64,000 bases of DNA, taken from Actinoplanes palleronii. Its GTDB lineage: Bacteria > Actinomycetota > Actinomycetes > Mycobacteriales > Micromonosporaceae. Positions within the stretch are counted from its first letter, which is position 1; every line of letters begins with the position of its first letter. The translations under genes were made by a program, and so were the position numbers. The notes under the pieces are model-generated. The model had not been told where the DNA came from. It made no database searches and saw only the letters and a program-made list of their open reading frames with translations. The stretch lies in the NCBI RefSeq assembly GCF_016862315.1, contig NZ_BOMS01000013.1, positions 1 through 64,000 on the forward strand. The letters are read 5' to 3'. Shown here one piece after another: positions 10,015 to 18,643 of the stretch.

Positions 10015-10781
10015 GACAGCGCCAGGGTTCCGGCCGCGCGGGCGCGGCGTTCGAACGAGGTCAGCAGGAACGCGCCGAGGATCAGGCAGGCCGTGCTGAT
10101 GGCCAGGCAGATCCCGATCGAGGGCCAGACCGGGCCGCCGCTGGTGGCCTCCCGGAGCGCCCGTGCGCCCCAGGTGGTGGGCAGGACCGCGGCGATCGGC
10201 GCGGTCCAGGACGGCAGCACGCTGATCGGCACGAGCATCCCGGAGAGCAGCCAGATCGGGTAGTCGAGCGGGTTGGCCAGCGCGTTCGCGTTGCGGATCA
10301 GTACGAACGTGGACGCCAGCAGCAGCCCGAACATGCCGAGCCCGGCCACGCAGGCGAGCGCCGCGGCGAGGAACCGGAGCGGGTGCGCGAAGTCGAGCCG
10401 GATGCCGTAGATCAGCCGGCCCCAGAGCAGGGTGGCGAGCAGCGCGTAGGTGCCGGTGAGCGCGGTGGCGGCGGTGATCGGCAGGACCACCAGCACCGGG
10501 CGCCGGGGCGCCAGCATGATCATTTCCAGGGTGCCCTGCCAGCGCTGGTTCTGGATGGCGCCGCCGGAGCCGAAGAGCACCGACGACCAGACCCCCATCA
10601 GGCCGGCGCCGACCGCGGCCTCCAGCAGCCGGTGCGGCTCGTCGCCGGCCCGGAACAGGTAGACCGCCAGGGTGGCCTGCACCAGCGGGATGATCAGGGC
10701 GAGCGCGATCTCGAACGACGAGCGGCTGAGGTGCTTGGCGTGCATCAGCGTGCCGATCCCCAACGTGCGGACCGCGCTCAT
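10011..10781 (-). CDS. ABC-2 type transporter permease (first subunit)
   Basis: The 256-residue protein has six predicted membrane spans. After a cytoplasmic N-terminus the first span lies in SFEIALALIIPLVQATLAVYL. A conserved ABC-2 region near WLLSGMLVPISVLPSW precedes the last helices and matches the pattern of DrrB-like exporters. It overlaps both neighbours by 4 bp (ATPase upstream, second permease downstream), so stoichiometric production is likely. The two permeases are different from each other, so the transporter is probably a heterodimer. Confidence 0.9.
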   Translation of the reverse strand: MSAVRTLGIGTLMHAKHLSRSSFEIALALIIPLVQATLAVYLFRAGDEPHRLLEAAVGAGLMGVWSSVLFGSGGAIQNQRWQGTLEMIMLAPRRPVLVVLPITAATALTGTYALLATLLWGRLIYGIRLDFAHPLRFLAAALACVAGLGMFGLLLASTFVLIRNANALANPLDYPIWLLSGMLVPISVLPSWTAPIAAVLPTTWGARALREATSGGPVWPSIGICLAISTACLILGAFLLTSFERRARAAGTLALS

Positions 10782-11755
10782 GCGGCGTTCACGATCGCCA
10801 CGTACGCGTCCTCCAGCGTCGGTTCGCGGCTGTTCACCCGGCCCAGCCGGACCCCGGCCAGCTCGCGGAGCACGTCACCCTGCACGTCGACCCCCGCGTC
10901 CGACTGCACGGTCAGCAGCTGCAGCGCGCCCCGCTCCTCGAGCGCGGTCTCCCGTACGCCGGGCAGGTCGCGCAGGGCGGTGAGCGCGGTGGCCGGCACG
11001 CCGTACGCCTCGACCTCCACCACCCGCCGTCCGTCCGCACGCCGGCGCAGCTGTGCCGGGGTGCCGAGGGCCTGGATCCGCCCGTCGGCGATCACCGCGA
11101 TCCGGTCGCAGAGCTCGTCCGCCTCGGCCATGTAGTGCGTGGTCAGCAGCACGGTGGTGCCGTTCGCGGCCAGGTCGGCCACGGTCCGGCGCAGTTCCCG
11201 GGCGGCCACCGGGTCGACCCCGATCGACGGCTCGTCGAGGAACAGCACCTCCGGCCGGTGCAGCAGGCCCCGGGCGATGTGCAGGCGCTGCCGCATGCCC
11301 CGGGAGTAGCCCTCGACCCGCTCGCGTTCCCGGCCGGTCAGCCCGACCAGCTCCAGCAGCTCGGCGATCCGGTGCCGCTGCTCGCGGGCCGGCACGGCGT
11401 ACAGCTCGGCGAAGTAGCGCAGGTTGTCCAGCGCGGAGAGCCGGTCGTAGAGGCCGCGGTCGCCGCCGAAGACGTACCCGATCCGGCGCCGCACCTCGCG
11501 GGTCTCCCGGACCACGTCGAATCCGCGGATCCGGGCGGTGCCCGCGGTCGGGATCAACAGGGTGTTGAGCATCTTGATGGTGGTGGTCTTACCCGCGCCG
11601 TTCGGGCCGAGCAGGCCGAAGAGCTCGCCGCGGCGGACCGTGAGATCCACTCCGCGCACCGCCTCCACGGTCTCCCGCCGGGGGCGGATCCAGCCGGTGC
11701 GGGTCCGGTAGACCCGCCGCAGGCCCTCCGCCTCGATGGCGTATTCGCTGTCCAT
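10778..11755 (-). CDS. ABC transporter ATP-binding protein (DrrA-like)
   Basis: The ATPase subunit powers the two permeases that follow. The 325-residue protein has Walker A GPNGAGKTTTIKML (about 51-64), signature YSRGMRQRLHIARGLL, Walker B VLFLDEPSIGVDP and the H-loop TTHYMAEADEL. An additional C-terminal region of about 90 residues (after position 235) is typical of DrrA-type drug-export ATPases. The gene starts 28 bp downstream of the regulator on the same strand, so regulator and transporter probably share a transcript. It overlaps the following permease by 4 bp. Confidence 0.95.
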   Translation of the reverse strand: MDSEYAIEAEGLRRVYRTRTGWIRPRRETVEAVRGVDLTVRRGELFGLLGPNGAGKTTTIKMLNTLLIPTAGTARIRGFDVVRETREVRRRIGYVFGGDRGLYDRLSALDNLRYFAELYAVPAREQRHRIAELLELVGLTGRERERVEGYSRGMRQRLHIARGLLHRPEVLFLDEPSIGVDPVAARELRRTVADLAANGTTVLLTTHYMAEADELCDRIAVIADGRIQALGTPAQLRRRADGRRVVEVEAYGVPATALTALRDLPGVRETALEERGALQLLTVQSDAGVDVQGDVLRELAGVRLGRVNSREPTLEDAYVAIVNAA

Positions 11756-11783
11756 GCCGGAGAACCTAGGAAGCGGAGCCCGA

Positions 11784-12824
11784 TCAGGAAACGAATTCGG
11801 AGATGCCCGAATCCCCGCCGAGAGAGATGCCCGAATCCCCGCCGATCAGGCTGACCAGTGCCGTCCCGGCCGGCTCCAGGCCGTAGAGGACCCGGCGCCC
11901 GGCCCGCCGCCGGTGCACCACCCCGGCCGCGAGCAGCGCGGACAGGTGCTCGGAGATCGTGCTCGGGGCCAGGCCCAGCACGGTGGCCAGCGCGGACGTG
12001 GTGGCCGGGGTGGTCAGGGCGCGCAGCACCGCAGCCCGGCCCCGGCCGACCAGGATGGCCAGCCGGTCGGTCTGCGCCCGGGTCACCGGCGCCGGCGTCT
12101 CGGCGAGCAGCGCCGAGCCACGGGACTGGTAGGTCACCATCACCACGTCCGGATGATCGGTGGAGCAGGTCAGCGCGCCGCGCGAGAAGATCAGCGGGAC
12201 CAGCAGCAGCCGCTTGTCCACCGCCACGTGCGACTGGTCGAGCGGCTTGACCAGGGTGAGCACCGGCGGCTCCCAGCGGATCCGGTCGTGCAACCGGGCC
12301 AGCAGCGCGTCCGGTCCGTCGGCGGCCAGCGCCCGGGCCCGCAGCAGGACCTCCTCGTCGAGCGCGGCCCGCATGGCCGGCCAGTGCGGCGCGATCGCCG
12401 CGTCCCAGTAGGCGGCGAGCCCGCCGGCCAGCCGGTCCAGCGCGGCCTGCCGGTCGTCCCGGAACGGGCGCAGGAACTCCGGCAGGTCACCGTCCGGGTG
12501 GTATGTGGCGAACTGCTCGGCGATCACCTCGGCCGGGGTGGCCCGGAGCCGGTCCAGCTGCTCGGCGAACGTCGGCAGCGCGGTCTCCGGGACCGGGTCC
12601 AGGAAGTCCGGTGAGCTGGGCGGCAGCTGGAAATAGAGCGCGAGGGGCGCGGTCGCCGGTTCGGTCCGGAGGACCTCTCGGGCCCGGACCGCCCATGAGG
12701 TGTACGGCCACGGCGCCTCGGCGTGCCGGCGCAGCAGGTAGAGCCCGCAGACCAGCTCGCCCAGCGGGCTGATCGCGATGCGGGTGCGCGACAGCGTCGG
12801 CTCGTCCAGCTCGATCCGGATCAC
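11784..12824 (-). CDS. ArsR-family (winged-helix) transcriptional regulator with large N-terminal domain
   Basis: A winged-helix DNA-binding domain sits at the C-terminus (TSALATVLGLAPSTISEHLSALL, then a wing with RRRAGRRVLYGL). About 250 residues of unassigned domain precede it. Such long ArsR-like regulators are common in actinomycetes. I chose GTG 12824 (346 residues, VIRIELDEPTLS). An ATG at 12884 would overlap the start of the divergent phoD-like gene. The last residues contain a duplicated GDSGIS block from a 24-bp tandem repeat. The gene lies directly before the ABC exporter operon on the same strand and most likely controls it. The ligand is unknown. Confidence 0.8.
   Translation of the reverse strand: MIRIELDEPTLSRTRIAISPLGELVCGLYLLRRHAEAPWPYTSWAVRAREVLRTEPATAPLALYFQLPPSSPDFLDPVPETALPTFAEQLDRLRATPAEVIAEQFATYHPDGDLPEFLRPFRDDRQAALDRLAGGLAAYWDAAIAPHWPAMRAALDEEVLLRARALAADGPDALLARLHDRIRWEPPVLTLVKPLDQSHVAVDKRLLLVPLIFSRGALTCSTDHPDVVMVTYQSRGSALLAETPAPVTRAQTDRLAILVGRGRAAVLRALTTPATTSALATVLGLAPSTISEHLSALLAAGVVHRRRAGRRVLYGLEPAGTALVSLIGGDSGISLGGDSGISEFVS
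11800..11847. repeat. 24-bp direct tandem repeat at the 3' end of the regulator gene
   Basis: Two units (11800-11823 and 11824-11847) share the first 21 bases (gagatgcccgaatccccgccg) and differ only at the last positions. Being 8 codons long, the repeat keeps the frame and duplicates GDSGIS at the C-terminus. Confidence 0.85.
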
Positions 12825-12882
12825 CGGGTGAAGTTTAGGGAACGGCCATCCCGAGGCCACTTCGGATCGATAGGCATCAGTC

Positions 12883-14403
12883 ATGACGGCGATCTCACGA
12901 CGGAATCTGTTGCGTGCCGGTATGGCCGGCGGCGTGGCCGGGGTGCTGCTCGAGGCCCCGGCGTTCTCCTCGGCCGGTAGCCGGCCGGTGCTCACCCACG
13001 GGGTGCAGAGCGGTGACGCCACCGCGGACTCGGCGGTGATCTGGGCGCGGGCGGACCGGCCCGGACGGCTCTGGGTGCAGGCCAGCCGGCGGCCCGACTT
13101 CCGCGGCTCGCGGGTGGTCCGCGGCCCGCTGGTCACCCCGGAGACCGGCCTGACCGGGAAGGTGCGGCTGCGCGGCCTGCCCGCCGGCGAGCAGATCTTC
13201 TACCGGGCCAAGGTGGAGAGCCTGGACCGGCCGGGACTGTTCGGGCTGCCGGTGGACGGGACGCTGCGCACCGCGCCCACCCGGCGCGCCGACATCCGCT
13301 TCGTCTGGACCGGTGACGTGGCCGGGCAGGGCTGGGGGATCGACCCGGCCCACGGCGGGATGAAGCTGTTCGAGTCGGCCCGGTTGCGCCGGCCGGATTT
13401 CTTCCTGCACAGCGGCGACACCGTGTACGCCGACGGCCCGCTGGCCGAGACGGTCACGCTGCCGGACGGGCGGATCTGGCGCAATCAGCTCACCGACGCC
13501 AAGCTCAAGGTCGCCGAGACGCTCGACGAGTACCGCGGGCAGTACGCGTACAACCTGCTGGACGACGCGTACAAGCGGTTCGTCGCGTCGGTGCCGCAGA
13601 TCAACCAGTGGGACGACCACGAGGTGACGAACAACTGGTACCCGGGCGAGATCCTGGACGACGCGCGGTACACCGAGAAGCGGGTGGACGTGCTGGCGGC
13701 GCGGGCGCACCGGGCGTACCACGAGTGGACGCCGATCCCGTCGGCGAGCGGGCCGGTGTACCGGAAGATCGCGTACGGGCCGCTGCTCGACGTGTTCGTG
13801 CTGGACATGCGGACGTTCAAGGACGTCAACGACGGCAACACGTACGCCGACCGGGACCGTGGCCTGCTCGGCGCGCAGCAGCAGCGGTGGCTGATCGACG
13901 GGCTGCGGCACAGCCGGGCCACCTGGAAGGTGATCGCCAACGACCTGCCGATCGGCCTGGTCGTGCCGGACGGTGCGGCCGCGCAGGAGGGTGTCGGCCA
14001 GGGCGACCCGGGCGCGCCGGCCGGCCGCGAGATCGAGTTCGCCGAGGTGCTCCGGGCAGCGCACCGGCACGGCGTGACCGGGATCGTGTTCCTGACCGCG
14101 GACGTGCACTACACCGCCGCGCACCACTACGACCCGGCTCGGGCCGCGGTGCAGGACTTCACCCCGTTCTGGGAGTTCGTCTCGGGACCGGCGCACGCGG
14201 GCGCGTTCGGGCCGAACACGCTGGACGCGACGTTCGGGCCGGAGGCGGTCTACGTGCACGCCCCGCCGGTGGCGAACACCTCGCCGGCACAGGGCTACCA
14301 GCACTTCGGCGAGGTGGAGATCGACGGGCGGTCCGGCGCGCTCACGGTCCACCTGCGTGACCGCGACGGCGCCGCCCTCTGGTCCACGACCCTGCATCCG
14401 TAA
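12883..14403 (+). CDS. PhoD-like alkaline phosphatase/phosphodiesterase, Tat-exported
   Basis: Calcium/iron-dependent phosphatase of the PhoD family that releases phosphate from organic esters outside the membrane. The 506-residue product starts with a twin-arginine signal (SRRNLLRAG, residues 5-13, then a hydrophobic stretch up to about 30). An N-terminal beta domain (HGVQSGDATADSAVIWARAD) precedes the metallophosphatase domain, with motifs GDVAGQGWG, HSGDTVYADG, WDDHEVTNNW and FLTADVHYTAAHHY. The ATG follows only 58 bp after the divergent regulator start. No PHO box was identified by eye. The gene ends just before a long hairpin. Confidence 0.95.
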   Translation: MTAISRRNLLRAGMAGGVAGVLLEAPAFSSAGSRPVLTHGVQSGDATADSAVIWARADRPGRLWVQASRRPDFRGSRVVRGPLVTPETGLTGKVRLRGLPAGEQIFYRAKVESLDRPGLFGLPVDGTLRTAPTRRADIRFVWTGDVAGQGWGIDPAHGGMKLFESARLRRPDFFLHSGDTVYADGPLAETVTLPDGRIWRNQLTDAKLKVAETLDEYRGQYAYNLLDDAYKRFVASVPQINQWDDHEVTNNWYPGEILDDARYTEKRVDVLAARAHRAYHEWTPIPSASGPVYRKIAYGPLLDVFVLDMRTFKDVNDGNTYADRDRGLLGAQQQRWLIDGLRHSRATWKVIANDLPIGLVVPDGAAAQEGVGQGDPGAPAGREIEFAEVLRAAHRHGVTGIVFLTADVHYTAAHHYDPARAAVQDFTPFWEFVSGPAHAGAFGPNTLDATFGPEAVYVHAPPVANTSPAQGYQHFGEVEIDGRSGALTVHLRDRDGAALWSTTLHP

Positions 14404-14418
14404 CCGCTCCGGCGGGGC

Positions 14419-14455
14419 CTCAGGGGTGTCTCACGTCGCGTGAGACACCCCTGAG
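14419..14455 (+). terminator. Strong palindromic hairpin after the phosphatase gene; member of a repeat family
   Basis: A perfect 17-bp inverted repeat (14419-14435 and 14439-14455, loop TCG) starts 15 bp after the phoD-like stop. No T-run follows. The core ctcaggggtgtctca and the flanking ggctgg recur, in the other orientation, twice near 62.5 kb. Confidence 0.75.
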
Positions 14456-14511
14456 AGCCAGCCGGCGACCCGGTGGCCGGAATGCGGATGAGGGAATCCG
14501 GGGGTGGCCGG

Positions 14512-14517
14512 TATCGT
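14512..14517 (+). promoter_or_regulatory. Putative -10 box of the ileS leader
   Basis: TATCGT fits TANNNT and would place the transcript start near 14524, just before T-box stem I. No confident -35 box is visible. Confidence 0.35.
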
Positions 14518-14523
14518 TGTCGG

Positions 14524-14714
14524 GACGCAGGCGACGAACCGGCCATCACCGGGGAGCCACCGGAGGAACGAGCTACGGCTCCAGTAGAACCGGGCGGACC
14601 GGCACGCGCGACAGCCGGCGAATGAGCGGGCTTCCCTCACCGGGGGAGTCAAGCGAGGTGGTACCGCGGGCCATGCGCTCGTCCTCGCAGTCACCACGAT
14701 GACTGTTCGAGGAG
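14524..14714 (+). promoter_or_regulatory. T-box leader of ileS, specifier AUC, translational type
   Basis: A T-box element senses uncharged tRNA by pairing a specifier codon with the anticodon and the T-box bulge with the acceptor end. The conserved T-box sequence gaggtggtaccgcgg lies at 14655-14669. A stem-loop ccggcc-atc-accgg near 14539-14552 presents ATC (14545-14547), an isoleucine codon, as the specifier. After the T-box, tcctcg at 14682-14687 is complementary to the ileS Shine-Dalgarno cgagga at 14708-14713. There is no terminator with a T-run. Control is therefore most likely by ribosome-binding-site sequestration, as known for actinobacterial ileS T-boxes. The 5' boundary is approximate. 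Confidence 0.9.
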
Positions 14715-14720
14715 CACCTG

Positions 14721-17700
14721 ATGTATCCGCAACACACTGACGCGTCCGGCGTGCCGGCGTCGCCGGACCTGCCCGCGGTCGAGCGCGCCGTCCTGGAGTT
14801 CTGGGCGCAGGACAAGACCTTCGAGGCCTCGGTCGAGCAGCGCCCGGCCGGCGACGACGGCGCCAACGAGTACGTCTTCTACGACGGCCCGCCGTTCGCC
14901 AACGGCCTGCCGCACTACGGCCACCTGTTCACCGGGTACGTCAAGGACCTGGTGCCGCGCTATCAGACGATGCGCGGCAAGCACGTGGAGCGCCGGTTCG
15001 GCTGGGACACCCACGGGATGCCGGCCGAGATCGAGGCCGAGAAGCAGCTCGGCCTGACGAGCAAGGCGCAGATCGTCGAGCTGGGCATCGACAAGTTCAA
15101 CGAGGCCTGCCGGACCTCGGTGCTCGCCTACACCAAGGACTGGGAGGGGTACGTCACCCGCCAGGCCCGGTGGGTGGACTTCGCGAACGACTACAAGACC
15201 CTCGACCCCAGTTACATGGAGTCGGTCATGTGGGCGTTCAAGACCCTGCACGAGAAGGGCCTGGTGTACGAGGGGTTCCGCGTCCTCGCGTACTGCTACC
15301 GGTGTGAGACGCCGCTCTCGAACACCGAGACGCGGATGGACGACGTCTATCGGGACCGGACGGATCCCGCGCTGACGGTGAAGTTCCGGCTCGACACCGG
15401 CGAGGACATCGCGGTGTGGACGACCACGCCGTGGACGCTGCCGTCGAACTTGGCGCTGGCTGTCGGCCCGGACATCGATTACGCGGTTTTATCCGATGGA
15501 TCAGGGCAAAAGCTGCTGATGGGCGAGGCGCGAGTGGGCGCTTACGCCAAGGAGTTGGAGGGGTTCGAGCAGGTCGCTGTAGTGAAAGGGCGCGATCTTG
15601 TCGGCCGCCGCTACACCCCGCTCTTCGACTTCCTCCTCGAGCCCGCCGGGGAGAACGCCTTCCAGGTGCTCGGCGCGGACTTCGTGACCACCGAGGACGG
15701 CACCGGTGTCGTCCACATGGCGCCCGCCTTCGGTGAGGACGACCAGAACGCCTGCCTCGCGGCCGGGATCCCGACCGTGGTCACCGTGGACGAGGCGACC
15801 CGGTTCACCTCGCTGGTGCCGGACTTCCAGGGGCTGCAGGTCTTCGACGCCAACAAGCCGGTGACCGCGGCGCTCAAAGCGCGCGGCGTGGTGCTGCGGC
15901 ACGAGGGGTACACGCACTCGTACCCGCACTGCTGGCGTTGCGACACCCCGCTGGTCTACAAGGCGGTGTCGTCCTGGTTCGTGGCGGTGACCAAGTTCCG
16001 GGACCGGATGGTCGAGCTGAACCAGGAGATCACCTGGACGCCGGCGCACATCAAGGACGGCTCGTTCGGCAAGTGGCTGTCGAACGCCCGGGACTGGTCG
16101 ATCTCCCGCAACCGGTTCTGGGGCTCGCCGATCCCGGTGTGGAAGTCGGACGACCCGGCGTACCCGCGGGTGGACGTCTACGGCTCGTTCGAACAGATGG
16201 AGCGCGACTTCGGGGTCGCGGTCACCGACCTGCACCGGCCGTACGTGGACGACCTGACCCGGCCCAACCCGGACGACCCGACCGGGCAGTCCACCATGCG
16301 CCGGGTGCCCGAGGTGCTGGACTGCTGGTTCGAGTCCGGCTCGATGCCGTTCGCGCAGGTGCACTACCCGTTCGAGAACAAGGACTGGTTCGAGCACCAC
16401 TACCCGGGTGACTTCATCGTGGAGTACATCGGGCAGACCCGCGGCTGGTTCTACACCATGCACGTGCTGGCCACCGCACTGTTCGACCGGCCGGCGTTCC
16501 GCAACTGCCTGAGCCACGGCATCCTGCTCGGCGAGGACGGGCGCAAGATGTCCAAGTCGCTGCGCAACTACCCGGACGTCCACCGGGCGTTCGACACCTA
16601 CGGATCCGACGCGATGCGCTGGATGCTGATGTCCTCACCGGTGCTGCGCGGCGGCGACATGCCGGTGACCGAGACGGCCATCCGGGACTCGGTCCGGCAG
16701 GTGCTGCTGCCGCTCTGGAACGTCTGGTACTTCTTCAGCCTCTACGCCAACGCGGCGAACCACGTCGCAACGACGCGGACGGACTCCCCGCACCTGCTCG
16801 ACCGGTACATCCTCGCCAAGACCGGTGAGCTGATCGAGCAGACCCAGCAGCAACTGGACGGCTACGACATCTCCGGTGCCGCCGGCAGCGTCCGGAGCTA
16901 CCTCGACGCCCTGACCAACTGGTACGTCCGCCGCTCCCGGGACCGGTTCTGGGCCGGCGACGCCGACGCGTTCGACACCCTGGCCACCGTCCTCGAGACG
17001 CTCTGCCGGGTGGTGGCGCCGCTCGCGCCACTGACCGCGGAAGAGGTCTGGCGCGGCCTGACCGGCGGCCGTTCGGTGCACCTGACCGACTGGCCGGCCG
17101 CGGACGCGTTCCCGGCCGACCGCGAGCTGGTCGCCTCGATGGACGCGATCCGGGACGTGGCGTCGGCGGCGCTGTCGCTGCGCAAGGCCAAGGGGCTGCG
17201 GGTCCGGCTGCCGCTGGCCACGATGACCGTTGCTTCGAAAGACAGCGGGAGTCTCAAAAATCTCGGTGACCTGCTCAAGGACGAGGTGAACGTCAAGGAC
17301 GTGGTCTTCACCGACGACGTGGCCGCGTACTGCCGGCAGGTGCTGACCGTGGTGCCCCGGGCGCTCGGCCCGCGGGTCGGCAAGCAGGTCCAGCAGGTGA
17401 TCAAGGCGGTCAAGTCCGGTGACTGGGAGCTGGTCGACGGCGCGCCGGTCGCGGCCGGCATCACCCTGGCCGAGGGCGAGTACGAGCTGAAGCTGGTCGC
17501 CTCGGACGCGGCGAACTCCGCCCCGCTGCCGGCCGGCGCCGGTGTGGTCGTGCTGGACGCCACGGTCACCCCGGAACTGGCCGCCGAGGGCGTGGCCCGG
17601 GACGTGATCCGGGTCGTGCAGCAGGCCCGCCGGGACGCCGACCTGGACGTCTCGGACCGGATCGCGCTGGTGCTGTCGGCGTCGCCGGCGGTCCGGGACG

Positions 17701-17831
17701 CGGTCGAGGCGCACCACGAGTTCGTCGCCGGTGAGACCCTGGCCACGTCCCTGACCTACGGCGACACCACCGGGTTCGCCGGCGAGGTCGGCGACGGTGA
17801 GCAGGTGACGGTGTCCGTCCTCGCAATGTGA
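14721..17831 (+). CDS. ileS: Isoleucyl-tRNA synthetase (long, eukaryote-like type)
   Basis: Class I synthetase for tRNA-Ile. The product is 1036 residues, longer than the roughly 940 of the common bacterial type, and has the sequence [13 protein letters not shown] at the HIGH site (about 57-69) and [12 protein letters not shown] at the KMSKS loop (about 606-617). A Cys pair ([10 protein letters not shown]) and a second one ([10 protein letters not shown]) flank the editing insertion. Length and the HYGH variant suggest the IleRS2 type found in mycobacteria and eukaryotes, a type often insensitive to mupirocin; that last point is known of the family and not shown here. ATG 14721 follows GAGG by about 6 nt. 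Expression is controlled by the T-box leader. Confidence 0.97.
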   Translation: MYPQHTDASGVPASPDLPAVERAVLEFWAQDKTFEASVEQRPAGDDGANEYVFYDGPPFANGLPHYGHLFTGYVKDLVPRYQTMRGKHVERRFGWDTHGMPAEIEAEKQLGLTSKAQIVELGIDKFNEACRTSVLAYTKDWEGYVTRQARWVDFANDYKTLDPSYMESVMWAFKTLHEKGLVYEGFRVLAYCYRCETPLSNTETRMDDVYRDRTDPALTVKFRLDTGEDIAVWTTTPWTLPSNLALAVGPDIDYAVLSDGSGQKLLMGEARVGAYAKELEGFEQVAVVKGRDLVGRRYTPLFDFLLEPAGENAFQVLGADFVTTEDGTGVVHMAPAFGEDDQNACLAAGIPTVVTVDEATRFTSLVPDFQGLQVFDANKPVTAALKARGVVLRHEGYTHSYPHCWRCDTPLVYKAVSSWFVAVTKFRDRMVELNQEITWTPAHIKDGSFGKWLSNARDWSISRNRFWGSPIPVWKSDDPAYPRVDVYGSFEQMERDFGVAVTDLHRPYVDDLTRPNPDDPTGQSTMRRVPEVLDCWFESGSMPFAQVHYPFENKDWFEHHYPGDFIVEYIGQTRGWFYTMHVLATALFDRPAFRNCLSHGILLGEDGRKMSKSLRNYPDVHRAFDTYGSDAMRWMLMSSPVLRGGDMPVTETAIRDSVRQVLLPLWNVWYFFSLYANAANHVATTRTDSPHLLDRYILAKTGELIEQTQQQLDGYDISGAAGSVRSYLDALTNWYVRRSRDRFWAGDADAFDTLATVLETLCRVVAPLAPLTAEEVWRGLTGGRSVHLTDWPAADAFPADRELVASMDAIRDVASAALSLRKAKGLRVRLPLATMTVASKDSGSLKNLGDLLKDEVNVKDVVFTDDVAAYCRQVLTVVPRALGPRVGKQVQQVIKAVKSGDWELVDGAPVAAGITLAEGEYELKLVASDAANSAPLPAGAGVVVLDATVTPELAAEGVARDVIRVVQQARRDADLDVSDRIALVLSASPAVRDAVEAHHEFVAGETLATSLTYGDTTGFAGEVGDGEQVTVSVLAM

Positions 17832-17971
17832 CATAACCGACTGGCCCGGATGTTCGTCGGAAGCGGCGAATGTCCGGGCGACCGGCAAGATCAATAGTCC
17901 ACGGCGGGCTCGCGTCCGTTAACCTCTCTTCACCCCACATCTTTCGTTGTACTGGTCTTTCGGAGGACGAG

Positions 17972-18640
17972 TTGCCGCTGATCTACACGATCGGCAAGCT
18001 CACTGTCGGCACGACGCTGATGGTGGGATGGAAGCCGCGTATCGAAGGTCTTGAACACCTGCCGAAGACCGGCGGGGCGATCTTCGCGGGGAACCACCTG
18101 TCGGTCGCCGACGAGCTCTTCCTCGGCGCCGCGGTGCCGAGGCACCTGGCGTTCTGGGCCAAGTCCGACTACTTCGTGGGCAAAGGCGTGAAGGGTTTCT
18201 TCTCGCGCAAACTGATGGAGGGTCTCGGCGCGATCCGGGTCGAGCGGGCCGGCGGGCGGGCCGCGCTCACCGCGTTCGACGCCGCGATCCCGGCGCTCAA
18301 GGGCGGCGACTTCGTCGCGGTCTACCCCGAAGGCACCCGGTCACCGGACGGCAAGCTCTACCGCGGCCGCACCGGCGTGGCCCGGCTGGCGGTCGCGGCC
18401 GGCGTCCCGATCATCCCGGTCGGCATGCTCGGCACCGACGTGGTGCAGCCGATCGGCCGGCTGGCACCGAAACTGATGCGCGGCACCGTGACGATCAAGT
18501 TCGGCAAGCCGATCGAGACGATCGGCCGGGGCGACGACCGGACCTCGCTGCGCGAGCTCACCGACCAGGTGATGGGCGAGATCCAGCGGCTGACCGGCCA
18601 GGAGTACATCCCGCGTTACGCCCCCAAGCGCCCCGAATGA
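17972..18640 (+). CDS. 1-acyl-sn-glycerol-3-phosphate acyltransferase (PlsC family)
   Basis: Membrane-associated acyltransferase that acylates lysophosphatidic acid to phosphatidic acid. The 222-residue product shows the family motifs NHLSVAD (H-x4-D catalytic pair) and YPEGTRSPDG, and a later VPIIPVGMLG block. I chose the TTG start at 17972 because GGAGG lies 5 nt upstream; a longer in-frame extension to 17870 exists but lacks conserved sequence. It follows ileS by 140 bp and is probably transcribed separately. The exact substrate within the PlsC family is not certain. Confidence 0.9.
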   Translation: MPLIYTIGKLTVGTTLMVGWKPRIEGLEHLPKTGGAIFAGNHLSVADELFLGAAVPRHLAFWAKSDYFVGKGVKGFFSRKLMEGLGAIRVERAGGRAALTAFDAAIPALKGGDFVAVYPEGTRSPDGKLYRGRTGVARLAVAAGVPIIPVGMLGTDVVQPIGRLAPKLMRGTVTIKFGKPIETIGRGDDRTSLRELTDQVMGEIQRLTGQEYIPRYAPKRPE

Positions 18641-18643
18641 CGC

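Noticed and set aside
11820-12880. Longer start (ATG 12884) for the ArsR-type regulator
   Set aside because: It would overlap the divergent phoD-like start; GTG 12824 leaves a usual intergenic gap and the extra residues show no similarity pattern.
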